Below are positions 8,438 to 19,103 of a stretch of 64,000 nt of DNA, in pieces. How positions within the stretch are numbered: position 1 is the first letter of the stretch; each line of letters begins with the position of its first letter. The position numbers and the translations under genes were made by a program. The notes under the pieces were generated by a model. That model was not told the DNA's origin, ran no database searches, and saw nothing but the letters and a program-made list of their open reading frames with translations. This DNA comes from Endozoicomonas sp. 8E (GTDB lineage Bacteria; Pseudomonadota; Gammaproteobacteria; Pseudomonadales; Endozoicomonadaceae): contig NZ_CP120717.1 in the NCBI RefSeq assembly GCF_032883915.1, positions 6,610,001 through 6,674,000 of the forward strand, written 5' to 3'.

Positions 8438-11272
8438 TTGGACACAATCACCGTAAGGGGTGCAAGAACCCATAACCTGAAGAACATCGATCTCGATATG
8501 CCCCGGGACAGCCTGATTGTCATTACCGGTCTGTCCGGATCGGGAAAGTCGTCCCTGGCCTTCGATACCCTTTATGCCGAGGGTCAGCGTCGCTATGTGG
8601 AATCTCTGTCGGCCTATGCACGACAGTTTCTCTCGATGATGGAAAAGCCGGATGTCGACCACATTGAGGGTTTGTCTCCTGCCATTTCCATTGAGCAGAA
8701 GTCCACCAGCCATAACCCTCGCTCGACAGTCGGCACCATTACTGAAATATACGACTATCTTCGATTGCTGTTTGCCAGAACCGGTACACCCCGGTGTCCT
8801 GAACATCAATTACCCCTGGAAGCTCAGACCGTCAGCCAGATGGTGGATCAGGTACTGGCATTGCCAGAAGGTACCAAACTGATGCTGCTGGCACCTGTGG
8901 TCCGGGATCGGAAAGGTGAACACCTCCATGTCTTCAGTGAACTGAGAGCCCAGGGTTTTATTCGCGCCCGCATTGATGGCATTGTCACCGACCTCGACAA
9001 CCCGCCCGAGCTGGACAAAAAGAAGAAGCACACTATCGAAGTGGTGGTTGATCGCTTCAAGGTAAGAGAAGACTTGCAGTTGCGTCTGGCAGAATCTTTC
9101 GAAACAGCTCTGGAGCTGACCGACGGGCTGGCAGCAGTCAGCTTTATGGACGCTGAGGAGCAGGACATTGTTTATTCTGCCCGATTTGCCTGCCCATCCT
9201 GTGGCTACAGTATCAATGAACTGGAGCCCCGCATGTTCTCGTTCAATAACCCGGCGGGAGCCTGTCCCACCTGTGATGGTCTTGGGGTCAAGCAATTTTT
9301 TGATGAAGACCGTATTGTCCAGCACCCGGAATTAACTCTGGCGGAAGGCGCCATTCGTGGCTGGGATCGCCGCAGCGTCTATTACTTTCACCTGTTGAAG
9401 TCACTGGCTGCTCACTTCAGCTTTGATATTGATACCGCTTTTGATGATCTTACTGCGGAGCAACAGACGATTATTCTTCATGGCTCCGGCGAAGAGCAGA
9501 TTGATTTCAGTTACGTGAACGATCGGGGCGATGTTTATAAAAAGCGCCATCGTTTTGAAGGCATTATCCCCAACTTTGAACGCCGCTTCCGTGAGACAGA
9601 ATCCCAGTCTGTGCGTGAAGAGCTTTCCAAGTATTTGAGTACCCAGCACTGTCCAAGCTGTAAAGGCACACGTCTCCGTCAGGAATCAAGACATGTCTTT
9701 ATCGAAGATGAAACACTGCCCGACCTGGTGAAACTGCCGGTAGAACGTGCACTTGCTTATTTCGAACAACTCAGCCTGCCCGGCCAAAAGGGTGAGATTG
9801 CTGAAAAAATCCTGAAAGAGATCTGTGATCGTCTGAGCTTTCTGGTGAACGTGGGTCTTAATTACCTGACACTTGATCGCAGTGCGGATACCCTCTCAGG
9901 AGGTGAAGCCCAGCGCATTCGACTGGCCAGTCAGATTGGTGCTGGCCTGGTGGGCGTTATGTATATTCTGGACGAGCCCAGTATTGGTTTGCACCAGCGA
10001 GATAACGAACGACTCCTGAATACACTGACCCGTCTCCGCGACCTGGGTAATACAGTGATTGTCGTGGAACATGACGAGGACGCCATTCGCACTGCCGACC
10101 ACGTGATTGATATCGGTCCGGGTGCCGGGGTTCATGGCGGTGAAATTATTGCCCAGGGCACACCTGCCCAGATTATGGACAACGAAAAGTCGGTCACCGG
10201 CCAATATTTGACTGGCACTAAAGAAATCGCAATACCTGAACAGCGTACGCCAGTGGATAAAAAGAAGCGACTTAAACTCACAGGCTGCACTGGCAACAAC
10301 CTGAAAAATGTCACCCTTGAAATCCCGGTGGGGCTAATGACCTGTGTAACAGGCGTTTCCGGCTCAGGAAAGTCTACCCTCATCAACAGTACACTTTACC
10401 CTATTGCTGCCCAGGTCTTGAATGCTGCCACTACTCTAACGGCATCAAAGCACAAAAAAATCAGCGGTCTGGACCACTTCGATAAATGCATCGACATTGA
10501 CCAGAGCCCTATTGGTCGGACTCCAAGGTCTAACCCTGCTACTTACACAGGCATTTTTACCGCGATTCGTGAACTGTTTGCCGGAACCCAGGAAGCCCGC
10601 TCCCGTGGTTACAAACCCGGACGTTTCAGCTTTAACGTTAAAGGGGGTCGCTGTGAAGCCTGTCAGGGCGACGGTGTCATAAAGGTAGAGATGCATTTCC
10701 TGCCTGACATTTATGTGCCCTGTGACGTCTGTAAGGGCAAGCGATATAACCGTGAAACACTGGACGTTAAATACAAAGGCAAGAATATTCATGAAGTTCT
10801 GGAAATGACCGTCGAAGAAGCTCTGGAATACTTTGAACCGATTCCTGCCGTTAAACGTAAACTGCAAACTCTGATGGATGTTGGTTTGTCGTATATTCAT
10901 CTGGGACAGAACGCGACCACACTCTCCGGCGGTGAGGCGCAGCGCGTGAAACTGGCCAAGGAACTTTCCAAAAGGGATACCGGCAAGACCCTGTACATTC
11001 TTGATGAGCCAACTACAGGTCTGCACTTCCACGATATTGAACAGCTGCTGGCAGTGTTGCACAGGCTCAGAGATCGCGGGAATACCGTGGTGGTGATTGA
11101 GCACAATCTGGATGTCATCAAAACAGCAGACTGGATCGTCGACCTGGGACCCGAGGGAGGTGATGGTGGTGGTCAGATCATTGCCGAGGGCACACCTGAA
11201 GTTGTGGCGGACAATGAATTTTCCCATACCGGTCGCTTCCTTAAGCCGATGCTAAACTCGCCTGATCACTAA
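8438..11272 (+). CDS. uvrA: UvrABC excinuclease subunit A
   Basis: A 944-residue UvrA homologue that can be followed almost end to end against the E. coli protein. It has two ABC ATPase modules (Walker [10 protein letters not shown] near residue 30 and GVSGSGKST near 640; signatures [14 protein letters not shown] and [14 protein letters not shown]). Zinc modules are CPSCGYS with CPTCDGLG, and CEACQGDG with CDVCKGKR. UvrA dimers recognise bulky DNA lesions and load UvrB in nucleotide excision repair. The TTG at 8438 is chosen because GAGGGA precedes it by 6 bases and the protein then opens like other UvrAs ([16 protein letters not shown]). An upstream in-frame start at 8399 has no such support. 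Confidence 0.96.
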   Translation: MDTITVRGARTHNLKNIDLDMPRDSLIVITGLSGSGKSSLAFDTLYAEGQRRYVESLSAYARQFLSMMEKPDVDHIEGLSPAISIEQKSTSHNPRSTVGTITEIYDYLRLLFARTGTPRCPEHQLPLEAQTVSQMVDQVLALPEGTKLMLLAPVVRDRKGEHLHVFSELRAQGFIRARIDGIVTDLDNPPELDKKKKHTIEVVVDRFKVREDLQLRLAESFETALELTDGLAAVSFMDAEEQDIVYSARFACPSCGYSINELEPRMFSFNNPAGACPTCDGLGVKQFFDEDRIVQHPELTLAEGAIRGWDRRSVYYFHLLKSLAAHFSFDIDTAFDDLTAEQQTIILHGSGEEQIDFSYVNDRGDVYKKRHRFEGIIPNFERRFRETESQSVREELSKYLSTQHCPSCKGTRLRQESRHVFIEDETLPDLVKLPVERALAYFEQLSLPGQKGEIAEKILKEICDRLSFLVNVGLNYLTLDRSADTLSGGEAQRIRLASQIGAGLVGVMYILDEPSIGLHQRDNERLLNTLTRLRDLGNTVIVVEHDEDAIRTADHVIDIGPGAGVHGGEIIAQGTPAQIMDNEKSVTGQYLTGTKEIAIPEQRTPVDKKKRLKLTGCTGNNLKNVTLEIPVGLMTCVTGVSGSGKSTLINSTLYPIAAQVLNAATTLTASKHKKISGLDHFDKCIDIDQSPIGRTPRSNPATYTGIFTAIRELFAGTQEARSRGYKPGRFSFNVKGGRCEACQGDGVIKVEMHFLPDIYVPCDVCKGKRYNRETLDVKYKGKNIHEVLEMTVEEALEYFEPIPAVKRKLQTLMDVGLSYIHLGQNATTLSGGEAQRVKLAKELSKRDTGKTLYILDEPTTGLHFHDIEQLLAVLHRLRDRGNTVVVIEHNLDVIKTADWIVDLGPEGGDGGGQIIAEGTPEVVADNEFSHTGRFLKPMLNSPDH

Positions 11273-11293
11273 CAGAGAACCAATATCAGCCCT

Positions 11294-11399
11294 AGGAGCC
11301 TGACCGAGAATAGACTGCCCTACGCGGCAACTGCTCCTGCGTTGCTCTAGCTCCTGCATCCATGCAGTCGTGCGGCGGCAGCAAATTGGTCAGGCTCCT
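11294..11399. repeat. Palindromic intergenic element downstream of uvrA
   Basis: Arms 11294-11305 (AGGAGCCTGACC) and 11388-11399 are perfect 12-base reverse complements. They enclose a GC-rich core with further short self-complementary parts such as TGCATCCATGCA. The arm motif GTCAGGCTC recurs at 12109-12117 and 27151-27159, so this may be one member of a dispersed repeat family. Confidence 0.65.
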
Positions 11400-11418
11400 G
11401 GCGGGCTAATGGAATACA

Positions 11419-11440
11419 CTCCCGCCGGATTCGGTGGGAG
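11419..11440 (+). terminator. Candidate terminator of uvrA
   Basis: Arms 11419-11427 and 11432-11440 form a 9-bp stem with one G-U pair and a 4-base loop. A T-containing stretch (CACTCTTTC) follows. The T-run is imperfect. Confidence 0.5.
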
Positions 11441-11615
11441 CACTCTTTCAGATATCAATAGCGTTTACAGATTGAAGCTGACGGCGCAATGAAGGATGAT
11501 TCTCTCCTTGAAGTTTTGCCTTGAAAAAGGGGTCTGCCGTTTTCAGTCAACTGGACGCATACCACTTTTTCTTTCGTTTCGGGCATCTCGGGTTAAGCAC
11601 TCTAAGGAGTTCACT

Positions 11616-12059
11616 ATGTGGGGCAAGAACAGCTCAGAAAACAGCTTGGTCAGCAGTACCAGAAATGATGACACCATCACTCTGATAGCTGCGGGCACAG
11701 AAGTTGAAGGAGACATCCGTTTCCGTGGCATCGTTCATGTTGAAGGTAAGATCAAGGGCAATGTCAGCTCTAACGATGGCAAACTTCAACTGATTGCCGG
11801 CAGTCGTGTAGAGGGTAATATTACTGCTGCCCATATAGTCATCAATGGTCGTGTAACTGGCGACGTTTATGCTACTGATAAGCTGGAACTATCGGCTGAG
11901 GCCCACGTGGAAGGCAACGTATATTACGATGTGATGGAAATCGCGGCCGGAGCTGCCATCAATGGCAAGATGGAACGTATGCACAAAAGTGGCGAACTGT
12001 TGCCCAATCCCTCTGAAGAAGAAAAAGAAGCCAAGGTCAAGCAACTTGGATCTACCTGA
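11616..12059 (+). CDS. Bactofilin (polymer-forming cytoskeletal protein)
   Basis: A 147-residue protein. A short polar N-terminus is followed by the bactofilin beta-helix core, seen as repeated G-x-V/I-x-G-x-I/V turns (VEGDIRFRG, VEGKIKGNV, VEGNITAAH, VTGDVYATD, VEGNVYYDV). A charged C-terminal tail ends it. Bactofilins polymerise without nucleotide, often at the membrane, and shape the cell or position proteins. AAGGAG lies 6 bases before the ATG at 11616, which decides the start; the frame is open further upstream. A strong terminator follows, so it is probably monocistronic. Confidence 0.9.
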   Translation: MWGKNSSENSLVSSTRNDDTITLIAAGTEVEGDIRFRGIVHVEGKIKGNVSSNDGKLQLIAGSRVEGNITAAHIVINGRVTGDVYATDKLELSAEAHVEGNVYYDVMEIAAGAAINGKMERMHKSGELLPNPSEEEKEAKVKQLGST

Positions 12060-12066
12060 CCTTCCG

Positions 12067-12094
12067 AGAGGAAAGAGGTCACTCTTTCCTCTTT
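12067..12094 (+). terminator. Terminator of the bactofilin gene
   Basis: Perfect 11-bp stem (12067-12077 with 12082-12092), loop GTCA, followed by TT and an AT-rich stretch. It starts 8 bases after the stop codon. Confidence 0.75.
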
Positions 12095-12445
12095 ATGAAT
12101 AACCGGTGGGTCAGGCTCATACGTTATTGCAATGAATACCACCTGTTTATTTTGCAGCCTTTTAGAGACGCCTGATGCTTGCGGTGTCGAGCCATATCAA
12201 CAGCTTAAATTCGAGGTTCGAACCAACTTTTATGGAAATATACTTACTCGAAAAGAAAATTATTGATCCAGATCAATTCTCTTGTAGGCGTTATTACGTA
12301 TAGTATGAACCACAGGAGCAAGGCAAATACACAATAAGAACAATTTCACAATAAGAAAAAATGATACAAGGAACCAAGAATAAAAATCATAACACTTGAT
12401 GTAGCCTACCAATATCTAAAGCCAAGTTTGAGAGAACCTGGTTTT
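12095..12445. other. Intergenic stretch without recognisable gene
   Basis: About 350 bp of AT-rich DNA between the bactofilin terminator and a permease remnant. It includes a GTCAGGCTCAT motif at 12109-12119 also seen at 27151-27161. No supported ORF or structured RNA was recognised. Confidence 0.5.
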
Positions 12446-12690
12446 TTATTTTATTGACTGTGAAACCAGAAATCCTGCCACTACAATCACACCAAAAATC
12501 ACCACGAAAAAAATCGTTCAAAGGCTTGCGCTATCGTTTCAGAATAGTAGACCCGTAGAGCCCTATGACCGGAATAAAGAACAGGATAGTCACCATCATG
12601 GGAGCCACCATGGCATCCGTGATCACCAGAATACTCCACACCGATACCGGCATCGAGCGCCCCATAGCCACCAGAAAAAGACTCATGCGC
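12446..12690 (-). pseudogene. C-terminal remnant of an amino-acid permease (HAAAP-like)
   Basis: On the minus strand, one frame reads SVWSILVITDAMVAPMMV followed by TILFFIPVIGLYGSTILKR and then a stop. After a frame change it continues as TIFFVVIFGVIVVAGFLV to a second stop at 12446. Together these resemble the last two membrane helices of serine/threonine or aromatic amino-acid permeases of the HAAAP family. The rest of the gene is missing; the upstream side runs into the rplQ terminator. Internal stops and a frameshift near a T7 run show decay. The family call rests on pattern memory only. Confidence 0.4.
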
Positions 12691-12746
12691 GTGAATCTGG
12701 AAGAGGGGGTTCTTAGCTCACCCTTCCTGATTGCACTGGAAACCTC

Positions 12747-12779
12747 AAAAAAAACCGGACACAAGGTCCGGTTTTTTTT
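12747..12779. terminator. Terminator at the end of the alpha operon
   Basis: Stem 12748-12760 with 12766-12778 (AAAACCGGAC core, loop ACAAG), flanked by A-runs and T-runs on both sides. It should work for rplQ on the minus strand and can act in both directions. Confidence 0.88.
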
Positions 12780-12794
12780 GAAGGAGTAAGAAAC

Positions 12795-13181
12795 TTACTC
12801 TTCAGTAGCTTCAGCTTCAGCAGCTGGACGATCCAGCAACTCAACGATAGCCATAGGCGCATTGTCACCCTTACGGAATCCGCACTTCAGGATGCGAATA
12901 TAGCCGCCTGGACGCTCTTTGAAGCGAGGGCCCAGTTCGGAGAACAGCTTGCCAACAGTCTCTTTGTTACGGAGACGATCAAACGCCAGACGACGGTTGG
13001 CTACGCTGTCTTCCTTAGCCAAGGTGATCAGCGGTTCTGCAACACGGCGCAGCTCTTTAGCCTTAGGCAGTGTTGTTTTGATTACTTCGTGCTCTACCAG
13101 GGAAGCAGTCATATTCTTGAACATCGCCTTGCGATGTGAACTGTTCCGGTTGAGCTTGCGGCCACTCTTACGATGACGCAT
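12795..13181 (-). CDS. rplQ: 50S ribosomal protein L17
   Basis: A 128-residue protein that starts [20 protein letters not shown], the invariant L17 N-terminus. It sits on the outer face of the large subunit near the exit tunnel. It is the last gene of the alpha operon, 73 bp after rpoA, and is followed by a strong terminator. The acidic C-terminal tail (AAEAEATEE) is a modest extension. Confidence 0.97.
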   Translation of the reverse strand: MRHRKSGRKLNRNSSHRKAMFKNMTASLVEHEVIKTTLPKAKELRRVAEPLITLAKEDSVANRRLAFDRLRNKETVGKLFSELGPRFKERPGGYIRILKCGFRKGDNAPMAIVELLDRPAAEAEATEE

Positions 13182-13254
13182 GGCACAAACTTCCTCATTC
13201 TACCATTTGCCTTGCACCCACTCTTTTGGAGTGAGTGAAAAAGCCAATGGCTGC

Positions 13255-14256
13255 TTAAGCAGAAATCTTGTCGTCGCCCTTCAGGCTGGCCGGCGGCCAG
13301 TTGTCGAGACGCATACCCAGGCTCAGACCGCGGGAGGCCAGAACGTCCTTGATCTCGGTCAGGGACTTCTTACCCAGGTTCGGGGTCTTGAGCAGTTCAA
13401 CCTCAGTGCGCTGAATCAGGTCACCGATGTAGTAGATGTTTTCTGCCTTCAGACAGTTAGCACTACGAACAGTCAGTTCGAGATCATCCACAGGGCGCAG
13501 CAGGATAGGATCAACTTCATCCTCTTCCTTCACTGGCTCTGGCTCAGGCTCACCTTCAAGATCAACGAATACAGCCAGCTGCTGCTGCAGAATGGTTGCA
13601 GCACGTCGGATGGCTTCATCCGGGTCCAGAGTACCGTCGGTTTCCAGATCAAGAACCAGCTTGTCCAGGTCGGTACGCTGCTCGACACGAGCGCTTTCAA
13701 CGACATAGGAGACGCGGTAAACAGGGCTATAGGTGGCATCCAGTTGCAGACGGCCAATAGCACGGGTCTCTTCTTCATCCTGATGACGGCTGTCAGCAGA
13801 CTCATAACCACGGCCACGAGCTATTCTCAGCTGCATGTTCAGGTCGCCTTTCTCATTCAGGTTGGCGATCACATGATCCGGGTTAACGATTTCAACATCG
13901 TGGTCCAACTGGATATCCGCAGCAGTCACCGGGCCAGCACCTTTCTTGGTCAGGCTCAGTGTTGCTTCGTCACGGCCGGTCATGCGAATGGCAAGACCTT
14001 TGAGGTTCAGCAGGATGTCTATAACATCTTCCTGAACACCTTCAATCGCACTGTATTCATGCTGTACGCCGTCAATCTCAACTTCTGTCACGGCACAGCC
14101 GGGCATTGAAGAGAGAAGGATACGACGCAGAGCATTGCCCAAGGTATGTCCAAAACCACGCTCAAGCGGTTCCAGAGTTACCTTAGCGCGCGTCAGGCTA
14201 ATTTCCTCGACATCAATGTGTCTAGGAGTAAGAAATTCAGTAACCGAATTCTGCAT
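13255..14256 (-). CDS. rpoA: RNA polymerase alpha subunit
   Basis: A 333-residue protein. The N-terminal domain (about 1-230) contains [21 protein letters not shown], the dimerisation and assembly core. An acidic linker ([12 protein letters not shown]) joins it to the C-terminal domain (about 250-325). That domain contains [20 protein letters not shown] and [14 protein letters not shown], the helix-hairpin-helix that touches UP elements and activators. It nucleates RNA polymerase assembly with the rpoB and rpoC products encoded at 51.8-60.1 kb. Confidence 0.98.
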   Translation of the reverse strand: MQNSVTEFLTPRHIDVEEISLTRAKVTLEPLERGFGHTLGNALRRILLSSMPGCAVTEVEIDGVQHEYSAIEGVQEDVIDILLNLKGLAIRMTGRDEATLSLTKKGAGPVTAADIQLDHDVEIVNPDHVIANLNEKGDLNMQLRIARGRGYESADSRHQDEEETRAIGRLQLDATYSPVYRVSYVVESARVEQRTDLDKLVLDLETDGTLDPDEAIRRAATILQQQLAVFVDLEGEPEPEPVKEEDEVDPILLRPVDDLELTVRSANCLKAENIYYIGDLIQRTEVELLKTPNLGKKSLTEIKDVLASRGLSLGMRLDNWPPASLKGDDKISA

Positions 14257-14287
14257 GGATGTTACACCCCACCTAACTGTCTATCCC

Positions 14288-14908
14288 TTACTTGGAGTAC
14301 AGCTCGACGATCAAGTTTTCGTTGATGTCGGCTGACAGGTCACTCCGCTCGGGCAGCACCTTGAAGGTACCTTCCTTCTTGCTGGCATCAACCTCAACCC
14401 AGGTTGAGAACCCACGCTGAGCGGCCAGTTCAAGGGCTGCGTTGATACGCAGCTGGTTTTTAGCCTTTTCGCGGATGGCGACAACATCGCCAGGCTGAAC
14501 CTGGTAGGAAGGAATGTTTACAGTCTTCCCATTCACCAGGATGGCTTTGTGGCTTACCAGCTGACGTGCTTCGGCACGGGTGGAACCGAATCCCATGCGG
14601 TAAACTACATTATCAAGGCGAGACTCAAGCAGTTGCAAGAGGTTTGCACCCGTTGCACCTTTCTTGCGATCAGCGGCCTTGTAGTAGTTACGGAACTGCT
14701 TCTCCAGTACGCCGTAGATACGGCGAACTTTCTGCTTTTCACGAAGCTGTACACCGTAGTCAGAAAGACGGCCACGACGCTGACCGTGCTGACCTGGAGC
14801 AATTTCTGCTTTGCACTTTGACTCGAGTGCACGAACACCACTCTTCAGAAAGAGATCGGTGCCTTCACGACGAGACAGTTTGCACTTTGGACCAATATAT
14901 CTAGCCAT
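14288..14908 (-). CDS. rpsD: 30S ribosomal protein S4
   Basis: A 206-residue S4: start [16 protein letters not shown] and an S4 RNA-binding domain around residues 95-155 ([21 protein letters not shown] region). It is a primary 16S rRNA binder. In enterobacteria S4 also represses its own operon by binding a pseudoknot upstream of rpsM. The long spacer ahead of rpsM here could hold an equivalent, but I could not fold it. Confidence 0.97.
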   Translation of the reverse strand: MARYIGPKCKLSRREGTDLFLKSGVRALESKCKAEIAPGQHGQRRGRLSDYGVQLREKQKVRRIYGVLEKQFRNYYKAADRKKGATGANLLQLLESRLDNVVYRMGFGSTRAEARQLVSHKAILVNGKTVNIPSYQVQPGDVVAIREKAKNQLRINAALELAAQRGFSTWVEVDASKKEGTFKVLPERSDLSADINENLIVELYSK

Positions 14909-14924
14909 TTATACCGACTCCTGC

Positions 14925-15314
14925 TTATACACGACGCTTTTTAGGCGGACGACAACCGTTGTGGGGGATCGGGGTAACATCAGTGATGTTAGTGATCTTG
15001 TAACCACAAGCGTTCAGTGCGCGTACAGCGGATTCGCGGCCAGGACCAGGTCCTTTCACGCAGACATCCAGATTCTTCAGACCGTATTCAGCGGCAGCCT
15101 GACCTGCACGCTCAGCAGCAACCTGGGCTGCGAACGGCGTGCTCTTACGAGAACCACGAAAACCGGAACCGCCGGCTGTGGCCCAGGCCAGAGCGTTGCC
15201 CTGACGATCGGTAATGGTCACGATAGTGTTGTTAAAAGAAGCGTGGATGTGAGCAACACCGTCAACAACCTGCTTTTTAACCTTCTTACGTGAACGAGTA
15301 CCTGGCTTTGCCAT
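14925..15314 (-). CDS. rpsK: 30S ribosomal protein S11
   Basis: A 129-residue S11 with [19 protein letters not shown] and the C-terminal [15 protein letters not shown] signature. It lies on the platform of the 30S subunit near the Shine-Dalgarno helix. It sits between rpsD and rpsM as in the standard alpha operon, 52 bp after rpsM. Confidence 0.97.
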   Translation of the reverse strand: MAKPGTRSRKKVKKQVVDGVAHIHASFNNTIVTITDRQGNALAWATAGGSGFRGSRKSTPFAAQVAAERAGQAAAEYGLKNLDVCVKGPGPGRESAVRALNACGYKITNITDVTPIPHNGCRPPKKRRV

Positions 15315-15366
15315 ATCAGAATAAATCCTGTTTCATAAGAACGGTATAACCATTCTTAATTGATAC

Positions 15367-15723
15367 TTACTTACGAATAGGCTTGCGAGGACCCTTACGG
15401 GTGCGAGCATTCGTCTTGGAACGCTGACCACGAACCGGCAGACTGCGACGGTGGCGGATACCACGGTAGCAACCCAGGTCCATGAGGCGCTTGATGTTCA
15501 TGCTGATTTCACGACGCAGGTCACCTTCAACGTCCAGCTTGGCGATTTCACCACGCAGGGACTCCAGTTGCTCTTCGCTCAGTTCAGCGATTTTGGCTTC
15601 TGGCTTAACGCCAGTGGTCTCACACAGCTTTTTGGCTGTGGTCTTGCCGATGCCGAATATGTAGGTCAACGAGATAACAGCATGTTTGTTATCCGGAATG
15701 TTGACGCCAGCAATACGGGCCAT
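15367..15723 (-). CDS. rpsM: 30S ribosomal protein S13
   Basis: A 118-residue S13 with [20 protein letters not shown] and the basic C-terminus [20 protein letters not shown]. It is located in the head of the 30S and bridges to the 50S. It is the first gene of the alpha operon. Unlike the compact E. coli arrangement, a long spacer with a hairpin terminator separates it from rpmJ, so it is probably transcribed from its own promoter. Confidence 0.97.
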   Translation of the reverse strand: MARIAGVNIPDNKHAVISLTYIFGIGKTTAKKLCETTGVKPEAKIAELSEEQLESLRGEIAKLDVEGDLRREISMNIKRLMDLGCYRGIRHRRSLPVRGQRSKTNARTRKGPRKPIRK

Positions 15724-16000
15724 TCAATCGTCTCCGTTTGTTTTCTCCGTGAGTTCATCCTTGCCTGGACAGACAGGGACATTTTGAGTTCACGGTTATT
15801 TCGCCTGTAGACTTATCAACCAACTTTGCAGCCAGTCATGCGATGTTTATCTACTTCGCTATCTATAGGCAGATAACACGGACCGGATCAGCACCTGAAG
15901 ATACTGTCGAGAATGCGATGAGGCATGCCCGTCCAATCCATTGTTAGATGCTTACACAACTAACAGGTCGAAAAGCGGAAATTTTAATCCCACCAACGAC
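15724..16000 (-). promoter_or_regulatory. Leader/promoter region of the alpha operon
   Basis: About 280 bp upstream of rpsM without an ORF of its own. It lies between the terminator behind rpmJ and rpsM, so it must hold the operon promoter. By analogy with enterobacteria it may also hold the S4 autoregulatory RNA. I could not identify a convincing -35/-10 pair. Confidence 0.4.
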
Positions 16001-16040
16001 AAAATACAACCGCTCATGATGCTCATGAACGGTTGTATTT
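16001..16040 (-). terminator. Terminator between rpmJ and rpsM
   Basis: Perfect 11-bp stem (16002-16012 with 16030-16040); the loop contains a repeated TCATGA. On the minus strand it is followed by TTTTGTC. It would end the spc operon after rpmJ and uncouple the alpha operon. Confidence 0.75.
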
Positions 16041-16105
16041 ATCTGTAGCCCTATGAGGTCAAGCCATAACAGCCCGGGAAAACCCGAAAGACCTCATGCA
16101 CACAA

Positions 16106-16219
16106 TCAACCTTGACGCTGCTTGTGACGTGGCTCAACGCAGATCACACGAACAGTGCCCTTGCGCTTGATAATCTTGCAGTTACGGCAGATTTTCTTAA
16201 CCGATGCACGTACTTTCAT
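16106..16219 (-). CDS. rpmJ: 50S ribosomal protein L36 (zinc-binding form)
   Basis: A 37-residue ORF that starts [20 protein letters not shown]. It keeps the zinc ligands C11, C14, C27 and H32, so it is the zinc-containing C+ form. L36 is the smallest 50S protein and lies near the peptidyl transferase region. It directly follows secY, the usual last position of the spc operon, and a hairpin terminator follows it. Confidence 0.95.
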   Translation of the reverse strand: MKVRASVKKICRNCKIIKRKGTVRVICVEPRHKQRQG

Positions 16220-16268
16220 TATTCACTCCACCATTTCAGAGCTAGTGGCATTCGTTGCAGAACCGGTG

Positions 16269-17594
16269 TTAGCGGATCAGGCCACCACCACCATAGCCCT
16301 TAAGATTGGATTTCTTCAGCAGTGACTCGTACTGATGTGACATCAGGTGTGACTGCACCTGAGCCATGGTATCCATGACGACCACTACTACGATCAGCAG
16401 ACTGGTGCCACCCAGATAGAAAGGCACGTTAGCCGAAACTACCAGAAACTGTGGCAGCAGACATACTGCTGTCATATAGATAGCGCCAAACATGGTCAAA
16501 CGAGTCAGGACACCATCAATGTAACGGGCAGACTGTTCACCAGGACGAATACCCGGGATGAATGCGCCCGACTTCTTCAGGTTGTCTGCTACGTCCTTCG
16601 GGTTGAAGACCAGCGCAGTGTAGAAGAAGCAGAAAAAGATGATACCTGCCGAGAACAGAACTATGTTCAGCGGCTGACCCGGACCCAGTGCCAGTGCGAT
16701 ATCCTGGAGCCATTCCCAGCCTTCTCCCTGACCAAACCATTGTGCAATGGACGCAGGGAAAAGCAGTAGACTGGAAGCAAAGATGGCAGGGATAACACCG
16801 GCCATATTTACTTTCAGGGGCAAATGGCTGCTCTGTGCCGCAAACACTTTACGACCTTGCTGACGCTTGGCGTAATTAACAGTTATACGGCGCTGACCGC
16901 GTTCGATGAATACCACGAACGCGATAATGGCAATGGCCAGCAGAGCAATTGCGAGCAATGCCAGAATATTGATGTCACCCTGACGGGCGGACTCAAATGA
17001 CCGCCCGATCGCACTAGGCAGACCAGCGACAATACCTGCAAAAATCAGGATAGAGATGCCGTTACCAATCCCGCGTTCAGTCACCTGTTCACCCAGCCAC
17101 ATCATAAAGACAGCACCGGTTACGAAAGTGACTACAGCGACTACATAGAAGCTGATATCAGGATTGAACGCCACGCCCTGGTTAGCAAGACCCACGGTCA
17201 TGCCGGTACCCTGGACGAACGCCAGCAACACTGTCAGGTAGCGGGTATACTGACTGATCTTGCGTCGACCCGATTCACCTTCCTTCTTGAGCTGTTCCAA
17301 CTGTGGGCTGACCACGGTCATCAACTGAATGATGATGGACGCCGAAATGTAGGGCATGATTCCCAGTGCCAGCACCGACATACGCTCCAGTGCACCACCG
17401 GAGAACATGTTGAACAGGCCAAGAATGGTCCCTTCATTTTGTTGAAACATCCGAGCCAGAGCATCAGGATTGATGCCAGGCACAGGAATATGAGCACCGA
17501 TCCGATATACCAGGATCGCCAGAAATACGAATTTGAGACGAGAGATTAACTCGCCCAAACCGCTTTGATTCCCAACAGGTAGTGTCTTAGCCAT
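16269..17594 (-). CDS. secY: Preprotein translocase subunit SecY
   Basis: A 441-residue polytopic membrane protein with ten expected helices. It starts near [20 protein letters not shown] and has the plug region [20 protein letters not shown] and the cytoplasmic loop [19 protein letters not shown]. It forms the protein-conducting channel with SecE, whose gene end is at the right edge of the window. It abuts rplO without a gap, which suggests tight translational coupling in the spc operon. Confidence 0.98.
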   Translation of the reverse strand: MAKTLPVGNQSGLGELISRLKFVFLAILVYRIGAHIPVPGINPDALARMFQQNEGTILGLFNMFSGGALERMSVLALGIMPYISASIIIQLMTVVSPQLEQLKKEGESGRRKISQYTRYLTVLLAFVQGTGMTVGLANQGVAFNPDISFYVVAVVTFVTGAVFMMWLGEQVTERGIGNGISILIFAGIVAGLPSAIGRSFESARQGDINILALLAIALLAIAIIAFVVFIERGQRRITVNYAKRQQGRKVFAAQSSHLPLKVNMAGVIPAIFASSLLLFPASIAQWFGQGEGWEWLQDIALALGPGQPLNIVLFSAGIIFFCFFYTALVFNPKDVADNLKKSGAFIPGIRPGEQSARYIDGVLTRLTMFGAIYMTAVCLLPQFLVVSANVPFYLGGTSLLIVVVVVMDTMAQVQSHLMSHQYESLLKKSNLKGYGGGGLIR

Positions 17595-18029
17595 TTAGTC
17601 CTCGATCTTACCACCAGCAGCTTCGATCGCGGCGCGAGCGCCTTTGGTAGCTGCCAGACCTTTTAGTGTTACGGCCTTGTTCAGTTCGCCGGACAGTATC
17701 ACTTTCGCTCGCAGGATGCTACCGTTGATAAGGTCTGCAGCCTTCAGAGCCGCCAGGTCGATCACTTCGGATTCAACCTTGGCCAGCTCATGCAGACGAA
17801 TTTCAGCAGTGAAACGCGCCTTGCGGGAAGTAAAACCGTACTTGGGCAGACGGCGTTGCAGTGGCTGCTGACCGCCTTCAAAACCTGGTCTTACAGAACC
17901 ACCGGAACGTGACTTCTGACCCTTGTGACCACGGCCACCCGTCTTACCCAGACCGGAACCGATACCACGACCAACGCGCTTACGCTCTTTACGACTGCCT
18001 TCAGCAGGACTCAGAGTATTCAGACGCAT
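17595..18029 (-). CDS. rplO: 50S ribosomal protein L15
   Basis: A 144-residue protein with the glycine- and arginine-rich N-terminus [20 protein letters not shown] that threads into 23S rRNA, and a globular C-terminal half. It is a late assembly protein of the 50S. It is directly followed by secY and lies 1 bp after rpmD. Confidence 0.97.
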   Translation of the reverse strand: MRLNTLSPAEGSRKERKRVGRGIGSGLGKTGGRGHKGQKSRSGGSVRPGFEGGQQPLQRRLPKYGFTSRKARFTAEIRLHELAKVESEVIDLAALKAADLINGSILRAKVILSGELNKAVTLKGLAATKGARAAIEAAGGKIED

Positions 18030-18030
18030 G

Positions 18031-18213
18031 TTATTCTCCTTCGACCTTAACGAGGTAAGATACCTTGTTGATCATGCCGCGAACGGAAGGAGTATCTTCC
18101 ACCTCAACCGTGTGGTTGATGCGACGCAGACCCAGGCCACGGACGCAAGCCTTGTGGCTTTCGAGGCGACCGTTAGTGCTCTTTAAGAGCGTCACTTTGA
18201 TCTTCTCAGCCAT
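18031..18213 (-). CDS. rpmD: 50S ribosomal protein L30
   Basis: A 60-residue L30 with [20 protein letters not shown] and [20 protein letters not shown]. It is a small alpha-beta protein on the 50S surface. It sits in the standard rpsE-rpmD-rplO order with spacers of 1-3 bp. Confidence 0.97.
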   Translation of the reverse strand: MAEKIKVTLLKSTNGRLESHKACVRGLGLRRINHTVEVEDTPSVRGMINKVSYLVKVEGE

Positions 18214-18216
18214 GAC

Positions 18217-18729
18217 TTACCCCAGAATGTCTTCAACAGACTTGCCACGCTTGGCAGCAATGTCATCAGGAGAACGCATGTCGCGCAGACCCTTGAAAGT
18301 TGCGTTAACAACGTTCACAGGGTTGGTGGAACCGTAGCACTTGGCCAGTACGTTGTGTACGCCAGCTACTTCCAGAACAGCACGCATTGCACCACCGGCA
18401 ATAACACCAGTACCCGCAGAAGCAGGCTGCATGTAAACCTTGGAAGCACCGTGACGGGCTTTAACAGGGTACTGCAGGGTGTCACCGTTCAGATCTACCT
18501 GAATCATGTTGCGACGGGCAGCTTCCATAGCCTTCTGGATAGCGACTGGCACTTCACGCGCTTTGCCACGACCGAAGCCTACTTTACCTTTACCATCACC
18601 AACAACAGTGAGGGCTGTGAAACCGAAGATACGGCCACCTTTCACCACTTTGGCTACACGGTTAACCTGCACCAGCTTTTCGATCAGGCCTTCGTCATTG
18701 TTTTGCGGTTTACGCTCATCTTTCGCCAT
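18217..18729 (-). CDS. rpsE: 30S ribosomal protein S5
   Basis: A 170-residue S5. The double-stranded-RNA-binding-like N-terminal domain contains [20 protein letters not shown]. The C-terminal domain contains [19 protein letters not shown]. The protein shapes the mRNA entry channel and affects decoding accuracy. It is part of the spc operon. Confidence 0.97.
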   Translation of the reverse strand: MAKDERKPQNNDEGLIEKLVQVNRVAKVVKGGRIFGFTALTVVGDGKGKVGFGRGKAREVPVAIQKAMEAARRNMIQVDLNGDTLQYPVKARHGASKVYMQPASAGTGVIAGGAMRAVLEVAGVHNVLAKCYGSTNPVNVVNATFKGLRDMRSPDDIAAKRGKSVEDILG

Positions 18730-18740
18730 GATGCCTACCC

Positions 18741-19091
18741 TCAGAATTCCAGACCGGCTTCACGGGCTGCATCGGCGAGAGCCTTAACACGACCGTGATA
18801 CTTAAAACCGGAGCGGTCGAAAGCGACCTTGGCAACACCAGCAGCTTTAGCACGCTCAGCAATCAGAGCGCCCACTTTTTTAGCAGCTTCAACGTTACCG
18901 GTAGCTTCGCCACGCAGCTCCTTCTCAACGGTGGAGGCAGAGGCCAGCACCTTGTCACCCTCAGGGGCAACCACCTGCGCATAAATATGACGCGGTGTGC
19001 GATGAACGCTCAGACGGTTAGCGCCCAGTTCACGCATCTTCATCCGTGCACGGCGGGCACGACGCAGGCGAGCAGAATTTTTATCAATCAT
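18741..19091 (-). CDS. rplR: 50S ribosomal protein L18
   Basis: A 116-residue L18 with [20 protein letters not shown] and the C-terminal [20 protein letters not shown]. It binds 5S rRNA together with L5. The ATG at 19091 is preferred over an in-frame GTG two codons upstream, because GTAGGG lies 5 bases before it and the product then matches the usual L18 start. Confidence 0.96.
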   Translation of the reverse strand: MIDKNSARLRRARRARMKMRELGANRLSVHRTPRHIYAQVVAPEGDKVLASASTVEKELRGEATGNVEAAKKVGALIAERAKAAGVAKVAFDRSGFKYHGRVKALADAAREAGLEF

Positions 19092-19103
19092 GATCACCCT
19101 ACC

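Noticed and set aside
12565-12789. Plus-strand ORF of 74 codons before rplQ
   Set aside because: It runs into the strong bidirectional terminator at 12747-12779 and lies opposite a better-supported permease remnant.
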